Below, one piece after another: positions 40,473-49,036 of a stretch of 64,000 bases of DNA. A model generated the notes under the pieces. It did no database searches and had not been told where the DNA came from. It saw only the letters and a program-made list of their open reading frames with translations. The DNA comes from JAWXUC01 sp044432975. GTDB lineage: Bacteria > Pseudomonadota > Alphaproteobacteria > RF32 > CAG-239. The position numbers and the translations under genes are program-made. The stretch spans positions 62,001-126,000 of the forward strand of contig JAWXUC010000003.1 of assembly GCA_044432975.1 (NCBI GenBank), in the 5' to 3' direction. Position 1 is the stretch's first letter. Each line of letters starts with the position of its first letter.

Positions 40473-41942
40473 ATGAACACTGCAATACAACTAAAACAAG
40501 AATTACCACAAAATATTGAAGCTGAACAAGCACTTTTGGGTGCTATTATTGCTAACAATAAATCTTTTGAAAAAATATCAGAGTTTTTAAGACCAGAGCA
40601 TTTTGCTGACCCTATTCACTCTAAAATATATGAAGTGTTATTAAAATTAATTACAAAGGGACATGTGGCAGATGTTATTACATTAAAAAACTATTTTTCA
40701 ACTGATGGAAGTTTAGCTGAAGTTGGTGGACACAAGTATCTTATTAGATTAGCAGATTCAGCTTCTCCGTTAACTAATGCAGAATATTATGCAGAATTTA
40801 TTTATGACAAATTTTTAAGACGTGAACTTATTGCTACAGGTTATGAAATTGTTAATTCTGCAACAACAGAAAACGCAGAACAAAAAGCAACAGATTATAT
40901 TGAATTTGCAGAAAAACGTTTGTATGAGCTTTCTTCTAAAGGGGACATAAAAAAAGATTTTCAGACATTTTCTGATGCCTTAACAACCTCACTCGGAGAC
41001 ATTGAAAAAGCTTTTCAAAAAGAAGGTTGTGTTTCTGGCTTGCCAACTGATTTGAAAGCGCTTGATAAAAAAACTGGTGGCTTAAACCCTTCTGACTTGA
41101 TTATTATTGCGGGACGTCCTGCGATGGGTAAAACAGCTTTGGCAACAAATATGGCATATAATGTGGCAGAACATATGTATTATAATCAAAAAATGCCTAA
41201 AAGTGAAAAAGGTGTTGCGTTCTTTTCTCTCGAAATGAGTGCTGAACAATTAGCTACTCGTATATTATCTACAGCAACTCAAACAAGTGGTCATAAAATG
41301 AGAACTGGTGAAATTGATCGCTCTGAATTTGAGAAAATTGCAGCAGCTGTTAGAGACTTGGAACAGCTTCCATTATATATTGATGACACAGCAGGTCTTA
41401 ACATCAATCAGATTAGAACCAGAGCTAGAAGACTAAAACGTAATCATGGTTTAGGACTTATTATTATTGACTATATTCAGCTTATTATGGGAACTGGAAG
41501 TGGTCGTGGTGAGGCTAATCGTGTGCAAGAAGTTTCTGAAATTTCTCGTGGTCTTAAAATTTTGGCAAAAGAATTAAACGTGCCTGTTATTGCCCTTTCT
41601 CAGCTTAATCGTGGTGTTGAAAGTCGTGAAGACAAACGTCCTGTTATGTCTGACTTAAGAGAATCTGGCTCTATTGAACAAGATGCGGATATTGTTATGT
41701 TTGTGTATCGTGAACATTATTATATTCAAAATGCTGAGCCTCAAGTTACAGATAAAACATATAGTCAAGAAAAACATGAAAAATGGGAACAAAATGTTAG
41801 AGACACCAAAAACCTTTCTGAGGTGATTATTGGAAAACAACGTCATGGTTCTACTGGTACGGTTAGGCTTTATTGGAATGGTGAATATGCTCAATTTGGT
41901 AATCTTGCAAATGAAGACAATCTGCCAACAAGGAATGAATAA
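40473..41942 (+). CDS. dnaB: Replicative DNA helicase DnaB
   Basis: Hexameric helicase that unwinds the fork and recruits primase. The 489-aa protein has the N-terminal domain QELPQNIEAEQALLGAIIANN, a linker, and a RecA-type domain with Walker A IIAGRPAMGKTALATNMA near residue 210, LIIIDYIQLIMGTGSGRGEAN (Walker B) near residue 328, and the arginine-finger region SREDKRPVMSDLRESGSIEQ near residue 385. The start ATG at 40473 fits the family; the 18-codon extension does not. A mirrored pair of DnaA boxes lies upstream. Its stop overlaps ycgN by one base. Confidence 0.96.
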   Translation: MNTAIQLKQELPQNIEAEQALLGAIIANNKSFEKISEFLRPEHFADPIHSKIYEVLLKLITKGHVADVITLKNYFSTDGSLAEVGGHKYLIRLADSASPLTNAEYYAEFIYDKFLRRELIATGYEIVNSATTENAEQKATDYIEFAEKRLYELSSKGDIKKDFQTFSDALTTSLGDIEKAFQKEGCVSGLPTDLKALDKKTGGLNPSDLIIIAGRPAMGKTALATNMAYNVAEHMYYNQKMPKSEKGVAFFSLEMSAEQLATRILSTATQTSGHKMRTGEIDRSEFEKIAAAVRDLEQLPLYIDDTAGLNINQIRTRARRLKRNHGLGLIIIDYIQLIMGTGSGRGEANRVQEVSEISRGLKILAKELNVPVIALSQLNRGVESREDKRPVMSDLRESGSIEQDADIVMFVYREHYYIQNAEPQVTDKTYSQEKHEKWEQNVRDTKNLSEVIIGKQRHGSTGTVRLYWNGEYAQFGNLANEDNLPTRNE

Positions 41943-42376
41943 TGGAAAAATTTTGGAAAACAAAAAAATTAGAAGAAATGACCCAAGAAGAATGGGAAAG
42001 TTTATGTGATTGTTGTGGAAAATGTTGCTTAAATAAACTTGATTATGGTGATGAAATTTGCTGGACAAACACTCATTGCAGATTTTTTGATTTAAAAAAT
42101 TGCAATTGTAAAGTTTATGAGAATCGTCTTGAAGCACAAAGTGATTGCAAACAAATAACTTTAGAAGAAATTAGAAAAAACCCTCGTTGGCTGCCTAAAA
42201 CTTGTGCTTATTGGTTGGTTGACAATGGAATGGATTTGCCTTATTGGCATCATCTTGTTTGTGGTAATTTTGAAGAGGTTCATAATGCAAATATGAGTCT
42301 TAAGGGTCGAGATTTGGTTAATGAACAAGATGTTAGAGACTTTGAAGATTTTCTTGTTGATTGGGATGATTTGTAA
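41942..42376 (+). CDS. ycgN: YcgN-family (UPF0260) cysteine cluster protein
   Basis: A 144-aa protein with the CxxCxxCC cluster LCDCCGKCCLNKLD (residues 22-35), later Cys in CRFFDLKNCNCKVYENR, and LPKTCAYWLV. The family has a putative zinc/iron-chelating core and unknown function. It starts inside the dnaB stop codon (TAATG), indicating coupled translation, a placement that may be chance or may tie it to replication. Confidence 0.9.
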   Translation: MEKFWKTKKLEEMTQEEWESLCDCCGKCCLNKLDYGDEICWTNTHCRFFDLKNCNCKVYENRLEAQSDCKQITLEEIRKNPRWLPKTCAYWLVDNGMDLPYWHHLVCGNFEEVHNANMSLKGRDLVNEQDVRDFEDFLVDWDDL

Positions 42377-42385
42377 AAATTTTTA

Positions 42386-42412
42386 GTGGGACGATGTAGG
42401 CATCGTCCCCTA
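42386..42412. repeat. GTAGGGGACG-type palindrome
   Basis: GTGGGACGATGTAGGCATCG followed by TCCCCTAC; the centre differs from other copies while the outer arms are conserved. Confidence 0.8.
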
Positions 42413-42429
42413 CATTTATATATAAATAA

Positions 42430-42452
42430 AGGCGGGAGCTTGCCCCCGCCTT
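42430..42452 (-). terminator. Hairpin after pfkA
   Basis: AGGCGGGAGCTTGCCCCCGCCT folds into a GC-rich stem between the convergent ycgN and pfkA genes; the T-run is weak. Confidence 0.6.
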
Positions 42453-42468
42453 ATGATGTTTGATGTTA

Positions 42469-43539
42469 TTATAATTCACCGATATACATACCCATTGTTT
42501 TTGCTGCGTTTACATAGCAAGAATCAACATCTAACAATGTTGTACCTTCTGCAACAACATCTATAATATCAAACTCTTTAATGCAACCATCTCTCCAAGC
42601 AACCATTTTGTTGGTTTTGCCTTCTTTTAACAACTCTATTGCTCTTGCACCAAACATAGATGCTAATGCTTTATCAAAAGTTGTTGGACGACCTGCTCTT
42701 TGAACATGACCTAAAACATTTACTCTGGTTTGGAAAGAATTGCTTTTTTCTTTAATTTTTTCATTTAAGTATTCACCAATACCGCCGTTAATAGGCTCAC
42801 CGACTGCGTTTACTGCGTTTGTTATTTTATCGCCAGTTTCTGTTCTAACACCTTCTGAAACAACAATAACACTGTGGTTTTTGCCGCTTCTTTTTACTTC
42901 TTCTAATTTAGTTACAATTCCATCTATTGTATATGGGATTTCTGGGACAAGACAAATATCTGCTTGTGCAGCTACTGCCGATTGAATTGCTAAATGACCT
43001 GCGTCTCTGCCCATAACTTCTAAAATTAAAGCTCTTTGATGAGAACGTGCTGTGAAATCTAATGCTTCAATTGCATCTGTTACCACTTGGCAAGCAGAAT
43101 TAAAACCAACAGATGTTTCTGTTAATGGTGTGTCATTATCCATTGTTTTTGGAATACCTATCATTTTAACACCACTGTCTTGACAATATTTGCCAACAAT
43201 GCTCATAGAACCATCACCACCAATAACAATAACAGCATCTAATTCTAATAATTTTACGCCTTCAGCAAATCTTTTTCCTAACTCAACCAATTGTTCTGCC
43301 GTTGCTCCTTTATTTAATGAACCTAAATAAGAGCCTGACATATTTGGCCAAGGAGTGTTGCAAAAGTTATCAACTGTCAAAATTTCATAATCCAAAGGAC
43401 GAGATGTTAAACCTTCTGTGCCATTTTTAATGCCATAAACTTCTAAATCTAATTTGCTTGCTGATCTTACAACAGATGATATAATTGCATTTAGACCTGA
43501 ACAATCTCCGCCTGATGTTAAAATTCCGATTTTTTTCAT
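42469..43539 (-). CDS. pfkA: 6-phosphofructokinase
   Basis: Commits fructose 6-phosphate to glycolysis. The 356-aa protein starts KKIGILTSGGDCSGLNAII and has GGDGSM at residues 107-112, IPKTMDNDTPLTE near 129 (catalytic Asp) and AGRPTTFDKALASMFG near 293. ATP-dependent enzymes of the E. coli type have Gly after IP; here it is Lys (Lys131), while the other specificity position is Gly110, not the Asp of most pyrophosphate enzymes. This Gly/Lys combination marks the group III type, which is usually ATP-dependent. AAGGAG lies near the start. Confidence 0.94.
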   Translation of the reverse strand: MKKIGILTSGGDCSGLNAIISSVVRSASKLDLEVYGIKNGTEGLTSRPLDYEILTVDNFCNTPWPNMSGSYLGSLNKGATAEQLVELGKRFAEGVKLLELDAVIVIGGDGSMSIVGKYCQDSGVKMIGIPKTMDNDTPLTETSVGFNSACQVVTDAIEALDFTARSHQRALILEVMGRDAGHLAIQSAVAAQADICLVPEIPYTIDGIVTKLEEVKRSGKNHSVIVVSEGVRTETGDKITNAVNAVGEPINGGIGEYLNEKIKEKSNSFQTRVNVLGHVQRAGRPTTFDKALASMFGARAIELLKEGKTNKMVAWRDGCIKEFDIIDVVAEGTTLLDVDSCYVNAAKTMGMYIGEL

Positions 43540-43653
43540 AAAAAACTCCTTGTATTATTTTTATTTTTGTGATATACTTATAGCGAATTTAATAAAAAGG
43601 AAAGAAAAAAAAACGGTTTTTCCTATTTTTTTTAACAATAAGGGTTGAAATTG

Positions 43654-43866
43654 ATGAATAATAAAACAAATATAGAAGTACTTGCTACCAAATTGTGTGA
43701 GCTTAAGCTTGAAGAAAGACGTGTTTGCTCTGATATTAAAAGTTTGGTTAATCAAAAAAGAACCATTGACTTCTTTGCTGCTCAACAATTGTCTTCTCAA
43801 AGAAAAAGCCTGCAAAAAAATATCAAATCTGTGCAAGCAAAAATTATGCCTAACATCATTGCGTAA
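43654..43866 (+). CDS. DUF465 (YdcH-like) small helical protein, 70 aa
   Basis: A two-helix protein with an N-terminal LATKLCELKLEERRVCSDIK and a C-terminal QLSSQRKSLQKNIKSVQAKI helix, ending PNIIA. The DUF465 family in alphaproteobacteria has the same length, helix-hairpin plan and PDIIA ending. Its function is unknown. The ATG at 43654 is preceded by AAGGG; a TTG three codons earlier is also possible. It is followed 8 bp later by the lipoprotein gene. Confidence 0.75.
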   Translation: MNNKTNIEVLATKLCELKLEERRVCSDIKSLVNQKRTIDFFAAQQLSSQRKSLQKNIKSVQAKIMPNIIA

Positions 43867-43874
43867 AGGTTTTT

Positions 43875-44225
43875 ATGAAAAAGGTTGTTTTAATAAGTTT
43901 ATTAATACTTAGTGGCTGCGTTAGATATAACGGCAGTTATGATGCTTTGTCTACAAAACCAATTACATTATATGATTTAAACCAGCAAAATAATCTTGTT
44001 GCACCAAAAGTTGAAGAAACACTTTCTAGACACGTTGCTGTGGTGATTCCTTTTGCTAAAGCCCCTACTCTTGGCAGAGCTATTGAAATAATTTTAGATA
44101 AATATAATGGTGATTATATCAGAAACGCAAAAGTTGAAACAAAAAGTTTTCAAATTGTGTGGATATATCATTACAGAGCATGGAAAATAACAGGCGATGT
44201 TATTAAAACAAATAAACCTCTTTAG
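43875..44225 (+). CDS. Small lipoprotein, 116 aa
   Basis: Signal peptide MKKVVLISLLILSGC with a lipobox LSGC (Cys15). The mature part is beta-like, with VAVVIPFAKAPTLGRAIEII near residue 55 and a C-terminal FQIVWIYHYRAWKITGDVI. I do not recognise the family. It has AAAGG before the ATG, and its last codons form one arm of a terminator hairpin. Confidence 0.82.
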   Translation: MKKVVLISLLILSGCVRYNGSYDALSTKPITLYDLNQQNNLVAPKVEETLSRHVAVVIPFAKAPTLGRAIEIILDKYNGDYIRNAKVETKSFQIVWIYHYRAWKITGDVIKTNKPL

Positions 44226-44245
44226 TAATAAAGAGGTTTATTTTT
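44211..44245 (+). terminator. Terminator overlapping the lipoprotein stop codon
   Basis: AATAAACCTCTTTA (44211-44224) pairs with the complementary TAAAGAGGTTTATT, then T residues. A second inverted repeat, CATTCCTTAGT/ACTAAGGAATG (44251-44283), lies next to it and may terminate the leftward genes. Confidence 0.85.
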
Positions 44246-44289
44246 AGGCTCATTCCTTAGTAGGAGGGAATAACTAAGGAATGAATTCT

Positions 44290-44997
44290 TTAGTAAGCTC
44301 TGACACAACGCAGATAAGTAATACCATGACTACTTTTATCACGATTTGTGCCTAAGCTACCACTAACCATATTAAAATATGTTGCAATAGTACTAGAATT
44401 CTCAGTAGTTGTCCAATAAGCAACAGATGAAAGTCCAGCACCAACACCAGATAACAAACTATTTAATGATGTTTTATTATTAAATATTGTACTATATTCA
44501 GCTGTGGTTGGGAAACGCCAATTACTACCCATTACTGTTTTACACCAACTTGTATCTTGCTCAACACTACCACATGTCATTCCATAACAGCTTTTTCCAA
44601 AGCCCATAAAATACCCCCAACCATATAAAGAATTAGAAGTTACTGGAGTTGCTGCTGAGTGCCATTTACTATTTGGAGTTGTTGCATCCATTAAATTCAT
44701 ACACAAGTTTGTACCAGGAATTCTAACACCATCTCTTTTATATCCTGTATAGCAATAATTATCATCTTCACTCATATCTACCCCTCCCCCACAAAACACT
44801 TTACTTGTATCAAATGGACAGGCAATATAACTATCACTACAACTACTAGAAGTTTGAGTAAAACCTAAGCTTGTACAACTAGGAGCTTGGGTTACTGTAC
44901 AGGTATCTGCATTTGCAGAACCAGCAAATAAAAGACCTAATCCTGTTAGGCACCCTAACACCAGTCTATTGTTTGTTTTTTTATTAATGTTAATCAT
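44290..44997 (-). CDS. Exported Cys-rich protein with a WRFPT motif, 235 aa
   Basis: Signal peptide ending SANADTC. The mature protein carries CTSLGF, CPFDTSKVFC near residue 76, the NLCMNL stretch, WCKTVMGSNWRFPTTAEY near 150 and a final LRCVRAY. These match the protein at 11037-11687 in order and spacing. The many Cys suggest a disulphide-stabilised secreted or surface protein; its role is unknown. It lies 13 bp after the related gene at 45011, so they are probably co-transcribed. AAAAGGAAAA precedes the ATG. Confidence 0.87.
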   Translation of the reverse strand: MININKKTNNRLVLGCLTGLGLLFAGSANADTCTVTQAPSCTSLGFTQTSSSCSDSYIACPFDTSKVFCGGGVDMSEDDNYCYTGYKRDGVRIPGTNLCMNLMDATTPNSKWHSAATPVTSNSLYGWGYFMGFGKSCYGMTCGSVEQDTSWCKTVMGSNWRFPTTAEYSTIFNNKTSLNSLLSGVGAGLSSVAYWTTTENSSTIATYFNMVSGSLGTNRDKSSHGITYLRCVRAY

Positions 44998-45010
44998 TTT
45001 GTTTTTCCTT

Positions 45011-45637
45011 TTATCTATTAATAACTATACCACAAAGAGGTATTTTGCTTCCGCTTTCAGAAACTGTATCAAAATAACTTTCTGAAGTACTCAATTTAAA
45101 CGACCATCCTGCTGTTGAAATGCTCGCGTTTATTGTATCGTAATAACTTGATGAAGGAGGATTAATCAACTGCCCCTTAACATTATATGACATTCCAGCC
45201 CCTTCTTTACAATTTGTATCAGCATTTGCCCATGTCATTGTTGCATTATTTGGACTTCTGAAAGAATAAATTGTTGCTGGGAAACCAGATCCAAATGTGC
45301 TAACCACTATTCCAACAACAGTTGTTCCTCCACCTGTACAAAAAGTACCTGAGCTATTACAAATATATGGTTTTTTACTAAAAGTACCATTAGACAAGTA
45401 AAAATCTCCTATTGCTAATTTGGGAGTAGTACAGGCCATTTTATCTGTATCAAAAGGACAAACAGCACCAGCAATACAGTTTGCTCTATCTGTTGTATAC
45501 CCTAAATCTGTACAACTTAAAGCTTCTGTTACTGCACAAGTATCTGCGTTTGCAGAACTTGCTAATAATATGCTTAACCCTGTTAAGCAGGCTAACACCA
45601 GTCTATTATTATTTATTTCTTTACTAATATTAATCAT
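45011..45637 (-). CDS. Exported Cys-rich protein, 208 aa
   Basis: The N-terminus is nearly the same as that of the 44290 protein (a signal peptide ending SANADTC, then CTDLGY and CPFDTDKMAC), but the C-terminal half has a different content (WANADTNCKEGAGMSYN and a final IPLCGIVINR) and lacks the WR-P-T motif. This implies a shared anchor or export module with exchanged C-terminal domains. AAAGGAGAT precedes the ATG. Confidence 0.85.
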   Translation of the reverse strand: MINISKEINNNRLVLACLTGLSILLASSANADTCAVTEALSCTDLGYTTDRANCIAGAVCPFDTDKMACTTPKLAIGDFYLSNGTFSKKPYICNSSGTFCTGGGTTVVGIVVSTFGSGFPATIYSFRSPNNATMTWANADTNCKEGAGMSYNVKGQLINPPSSSYYDTINASISTAGWSFKLSTSESYFDTVSESGSKIPLCGIVINR

Positions 45638-45662
45638 CTCATATCTCCTTTAAACATAATTG

Positions 45663-46616
45663 TTAATTTATATAAAATACTTGACCAAAACACACTGTGT
45701 TTTTGCAAGAACTACTGACGCATGCTTGACCCGTAGTGCAAAGTTCTCCGCCTGAATAACATGTACCAGAAGCACTACCTGTACAAACCATGTTGTTATA
45801 CTGCTCCTCTTTCCAAACATAAGATATTGGAACTCCACCACAATAAGTAGACCCTGTTGGAGATGACAATGGACAAACTGAATTTCCGACATCACAGCTT
45901 GAAGCACCACTGTTTGAACATTTACCCGTAGCGCAAGTTATACAAGAAACAGCTCCTGCTTGTGAATATGTTCCTGCACTACAAAGACCGCAAGTAATAC
46001 CAGCTGTAGAACCTTGATAAGTTCCTGCTGTACATTCACTACACTCTGACTGACCGCTATAGGGTTGATAAGAACCTACTGAACATGCTGTTTTAATATC
46101 ATCTTTACACCAATGGCCAGCTTCACAAGCAACACAACCTTCTGCATTTACAAAATAATAACCATCAGCACATCCGCAATTGCCTTGAGAATTTAATGTT
46201 AAATCATAGCGGCAAGCTACATAAGGATAAAGAGCAACCTCACCTATTGCACAAGGAACTCCTAGCCCTTGTTGTTTGGTTGCATCTGTAACTTCTTTAT
46301 AATCATCTGGACAAGAGCAACTTTCAAATGAATTTGAAACACCAGCAACAGGGTTGCTTAAAATAGCAGGAGAAGGACAGTTATCTCTATTATAATAACC
46401 TGTATCACCTCCACCTGGAACATAATTAGCATGTGTACCTGTTGTTATAGCACCTAAAGTTGAAATATAGCCATCTCCTCTTGATACAAACGTTTTTGCA
46501 CCACTCCCATAACCAGTAGACGCACCACTGCCTAAAGAAACAACACCAGCATGTGCTGTTAATGAAAATATGCTAAAAACACAACTCATAACAAACAAAA
46601 AACAAAACTTAATCAT
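45663..46616 (-). CDS. Exported Cys-rich protein with GCC2/GCC3-type repeats, 317 aa
   Basis: A secreted protein with a signal peptide ending LTAHAG and a Gly/Ser-rich region, then EGF/TNFR-like cysteine repeats: CADGYYFVNAEGCVACEAGH, CSVGSYQPYSGQSECSECTA, and C-x(2)-C-x-AGTY-type units near residues 165-240. This resembles the GCC2/GCC3 repeats of eukaryotic and some gut-bacterial surface proteins. The start at 46614-46616 has AGGAGA upstream; a 33-codon extension with a different hydrophobic start is rejected. It leads the operon with the two genes to its left. Confidence 0.85.
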   Translation of the reverse strand: MIKFCFLFVMSCVFSIFSLTAHAGVVSLGSGASTGYGSGAKTFVSRGDGYISTLGAITTGTHANYVPGGGDTGYYNRDNCPSPAILSNPVAGVSNSFESCSCPDDYKEVTDATKQQGLGVPCAIGEVALYPYVACRYDLTLNSQGNCGCADGYYFVNAEGCVACEAGHWCKDDIKTACSVGSYQPYSGQSECSECTAGTYQGSTAGITCGLCSAGTYSQAGAVSCITCATGKCSNSGASSCDVGNSVCPLSSPTGSTYCGGVPISYVWKEEQYNNMVCTGSASGTCYSGGELCTTGQACVSSSCKNTVCFGQVFYIN

Positions 46617-46798
46617 TACATATTCTCCTAAAAAAAATATAACATAGGATGACAGTATTGCATAAAAGAAAAACCACATCAAGAAATATCGCTTTAAACA
46701 TATAAAATTTAACAAAACTGTAACAAAACTCTTTAAACCAACAAGTAACTAGTTTAAATAACATTGAACTTTCAGCCACATATTAGATTTTGTTGAAA

Positions 46799-46815
46799 CT
46801 GGCACAGTAATTGCA
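46799..46815 (+). promoter_or_regulatory. Sigma-54 promoter, distal copy
   Basis: CTGGCACAGTAATTGCA matches the -24/-12 consensus (TGGCAC-N5-TTGC). It is followed by TGCAAAAA and lies 163 bp ahead of flgE. Confidence 0.8.
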
Positions 46816-46928
46816 TGCAAAAACGCCTTATTTTTGCAACTCAGAAACCCTTCTAAATCAACTAAAATACTGACACATCTACATCTTTTACAACTTTTCA
46901 AAACAACAACCTCTACACACCTAAAAAA

Positions 46929-46945
46929 CTGGCACAACAATTGCA
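46929..46945 (+). promoter_or_regulatory. Sigma-54 promoter, proximal copy
   Basis: CTGGCACAACAATTGCA, again a perfect -24/-12 element, exactly 130 bp downstream of the first and 33 bp ahead of the flgE start. Confidence 0.9.
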
Positions 46946-46977
46946 TGTAAAAATACAACTTATATTAGGAGTTTTTT

Positions 46978-48189
46978 ATGGCGATTTCAAACTTTATGCC
47001 TTCTATCAACGGAATGGATTCTCAATCTCAGGCAATGAGCCGTGTTTCTACCAATATTGCAAACATTAGTACAGTTGGTTACAAACCTATGGAGACAATG
47101 TTTTCTACACTTTTAGGCAATCATTCATCTAGCACTACCGCTGCAGGAATCGATGTTGCGACTCACGGAGTTAGGGGATATGACAGAAACGGTGTTGATA
47201 GACAAGGTGAAATTATACATACAGGCAACCCTTTTGATGTTGCAATCAACGGTACTGGAAACGCATTCTTTATGCTTAAAAGCGATGCTGGAGAAACCCT
47301 GTTTACTAGAGCGGGAAATTTTGGACGCACAATAAAAGGTGAAGATGTTTTTTTAACAACACCAAATGGAATGAAAGTTCAAGGATACAAACATTTAGGA
47401 GGTGAAGGATTTTCTTCACTTCATGATGACATATTAATGCCTCCAGAAAAAATGGATTCTGTAGCAACAACAGAATTTGAAATATCAGCAAATGTTCCTG
47501 CTTCTGGGGTTAACACTAGCTCTTATGGGATGACAATCTATGGACCTAATAATGAAGGACAAACATCATCTATGCTATTTAGAAAAGTTGAAGGAGAACT
47601 AAACACTTGGGAAGTCTCTTTCTCTGCTGCAGATGGAGTTGTTACTTCAGAACCTCAAAAGGTTTATTTTGGAAGCGATGGCAAGAATCCTAAGCCTACA
47701 ACACTAGAGTTGGACATTAGCTGGAACGAAAACGCAGGGGGCGGAGAAAACAGTGTTACTGTTGATATATCTAAAATGACACAATTTAGTGCATCTTCAG
47801 GCATTGTTACAACATCTCAAAACGGAAACCCTAGTGGTGATTTAAGAAGTGCATATATTGATGAAGATGGAATTCTTCAGGCAAAATATTCTAATGAACA
47901 TGCTATTCCTATTGCAAAGTTAACTTTAGCATCTTTTCCTGCTCCAAACAGCTTAATACCTAAAGATGATACAACTTTTATGGCAAACAAAAACTCTGGT
48001 CAAATGTTTCTCTTAGACTCTGAAACAAACAGAAGTTATATACAATCACAAGCTTTAGAACAATCTGCGGTTAACCTTGAAGACCAATTTTCTAAAATGA
48101 TTTTAGTTCAACAAGCCTACTCTATGAATTCTCAAAGCTTTACAGTAACGGATGAGATGTTAGAAGATGCGGTTAACTTAAGAACATAA
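46978..48189 (+). CDS. flgE: Flagellar hook protein FlgE-like
   Basis: A 403-aa hook/basal-body protein. The N-terminal rod signature is MDSQSQAMSRVSTNIANIST (about residues 13-32); NPFDVAINGTGNAFFML near 84 starts the FlgE/FlgG core. The C-terminal motif LEQSAVNLEDQFSKMILVQQ, followed by AYSMNSQSFTVTDEML, is the conserved flagellar C-domain. It is longer than FlgG (about 260) and about the size of short FlgE, hence the hook assignment. It is alone, with no other flagellar gene nearby, and is under two sigma-54 promoters, as for hook genes in Caulobacter. AGGAG lies close to the start. Confidence 0.9.
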   Translation: MAISNFMPSINGMDSQSQAMSRVSTNIANISTVGYKPMETMFSTLLGNHSSSTTAAGIDVATHGVRGYDRNGVDRQGEIIHTGNPFDVAINGTGNAFFMLKSDAGETLFTRAGNFGRTIKGEDVFLTTPNGMKVQGYKHLGGEGFSSLHDDILMPPEKMDSVATTEFEISANVPASGVNTSSYGMTIYGPNNEGQTSSMLFRKVEGELNTWEVSFSAADGVVTSEPQKVYFGSDGKNPKPTTLELDISWNENAGGGENSVTVDISKMTQFSASSGIVTTSQNGNPSGDLRSAYIDEDGILQAKYSNEHAIPIAKLTLASFPAPNSLIPKDDTTFMANKNSGQMFLLDSETNRSYIQSQALEQSAVNLEDQFSKMILVQQAYSMNSQSFTVTDEMLEDAVNLRT

Positions 48190-48263
48190 AAGTTCTTGAT
48201 TATTATTTTTTGTGCTGTATTCTAACAAAACAACCTTATTATTAACTTTATAAAAAATGTTTT

Positions 48264-48995
48264 ATGGCACAAGACAAAAAAACAACGGCACGAGAAGTAT
48301 TAGAAACTTTTTACAGAAAATCTATTTTTTCTTTATGGGACTTTGACATTCCTTTAGAACTTGAAACCGAGATTGTATCACTTGCTATTAGCGATTTCAA
48401 ACTGAAAGATTTAGACGCAAGTTATCAAGATAGGATCTTATTTCTACACAAAAAACTGGAAAAAACATCTAAGTATGTTTATTTGGCAACCCTTTACAAG
48501 TCTGCAGAAAAAAACAGTTTTAAAAACTCTATTATGAAGAATTTAAAACAAGTGCAACCTTATAAAGGTGAGTTGGAAGATATTTTAGAAGCTCTAAAAG
48601 ACATAAATCTTCCCCAGAGTTTTCACAGAAACATTCTTAAGCGAATAAAACTGTTAAACAGCTTTTCTTTGGTTAAAAATGATTTTGCAGTAGAAATACT
48701 TGATTATTTTGATAATTTAAGTATTGAAGACATGTCAAAAATGGCTTCTTTCCTTGAAATTTGGCATTATCTGATTAGAAACTTTTCAGGATACAATGCT
48801 AAAAGTGTTTGGGACAGACTAACAACGTACACTCAAGGCATGAACCTCAAAGAAAAGAAAAAGTTTGATGAAGACTTCTTGGCTGTTGCAAAAAAACTTA
48901 TTGTAACAAAAGAGTTTGATGATGAAATGCTTAAAAAAGCTCAATTATCTTACCCTTTAGAAATTAAAATTAAAAACTTAATTTCAAAGCAATAA
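48264..48995 (+). CDS. Unknown helical protein, 243 aa
   Basis: Not recognised. It is rich in charged residues, mainly alpha-helical, without signal peptide or membrane span. A Trp-containing segment LFSL-WDFD (residues 17-25) and KSVWDRLTTYTQ near 182 are the only distinctive parts. It lies 74 bp after flgE on the same strand, so a link to flagellar assembly is possible but not shown. No clear ribosome-binding site. Confidence 0.75.
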   Translation: MAQDKKTTAREVLETFYRKSIFSLWDFDIPLELETEIVSLAISDFKLKDLDASYQDRILFLHKKLEKTSKYVYLATLYKSAEKNSFKNSIMKNLKQVQPYKGELEDILEALKDINLPQSFHRNILKRIKLLNSFSLVKNDFAVEILDYFDNLSIEDMSKMASFLEIWHYLIRNFSGYNAKSVWDRLTTYTQGMNLKEKKKFDEDFLAVAKKLIVTKEFDDEMLKKAQLSYPLEIKIKNLISKQ

Positions 48996-49036
48996 AAAAG
49001 TAGGGACGGTTTTATATAAACCGCCCCATTTTTTTA
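48994..49036. terminator. Bidirectional terminator
   Basis: GGGACGGTTTTATATAAACC followed by GCCCC folds to a stem (about 49003-49027) with A- and T-runs on both sides. It serves the 48264 gene and the convergent autotransporter. The arms resemble the GTAGGGACGG repeat family. Confidence 0.8.
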
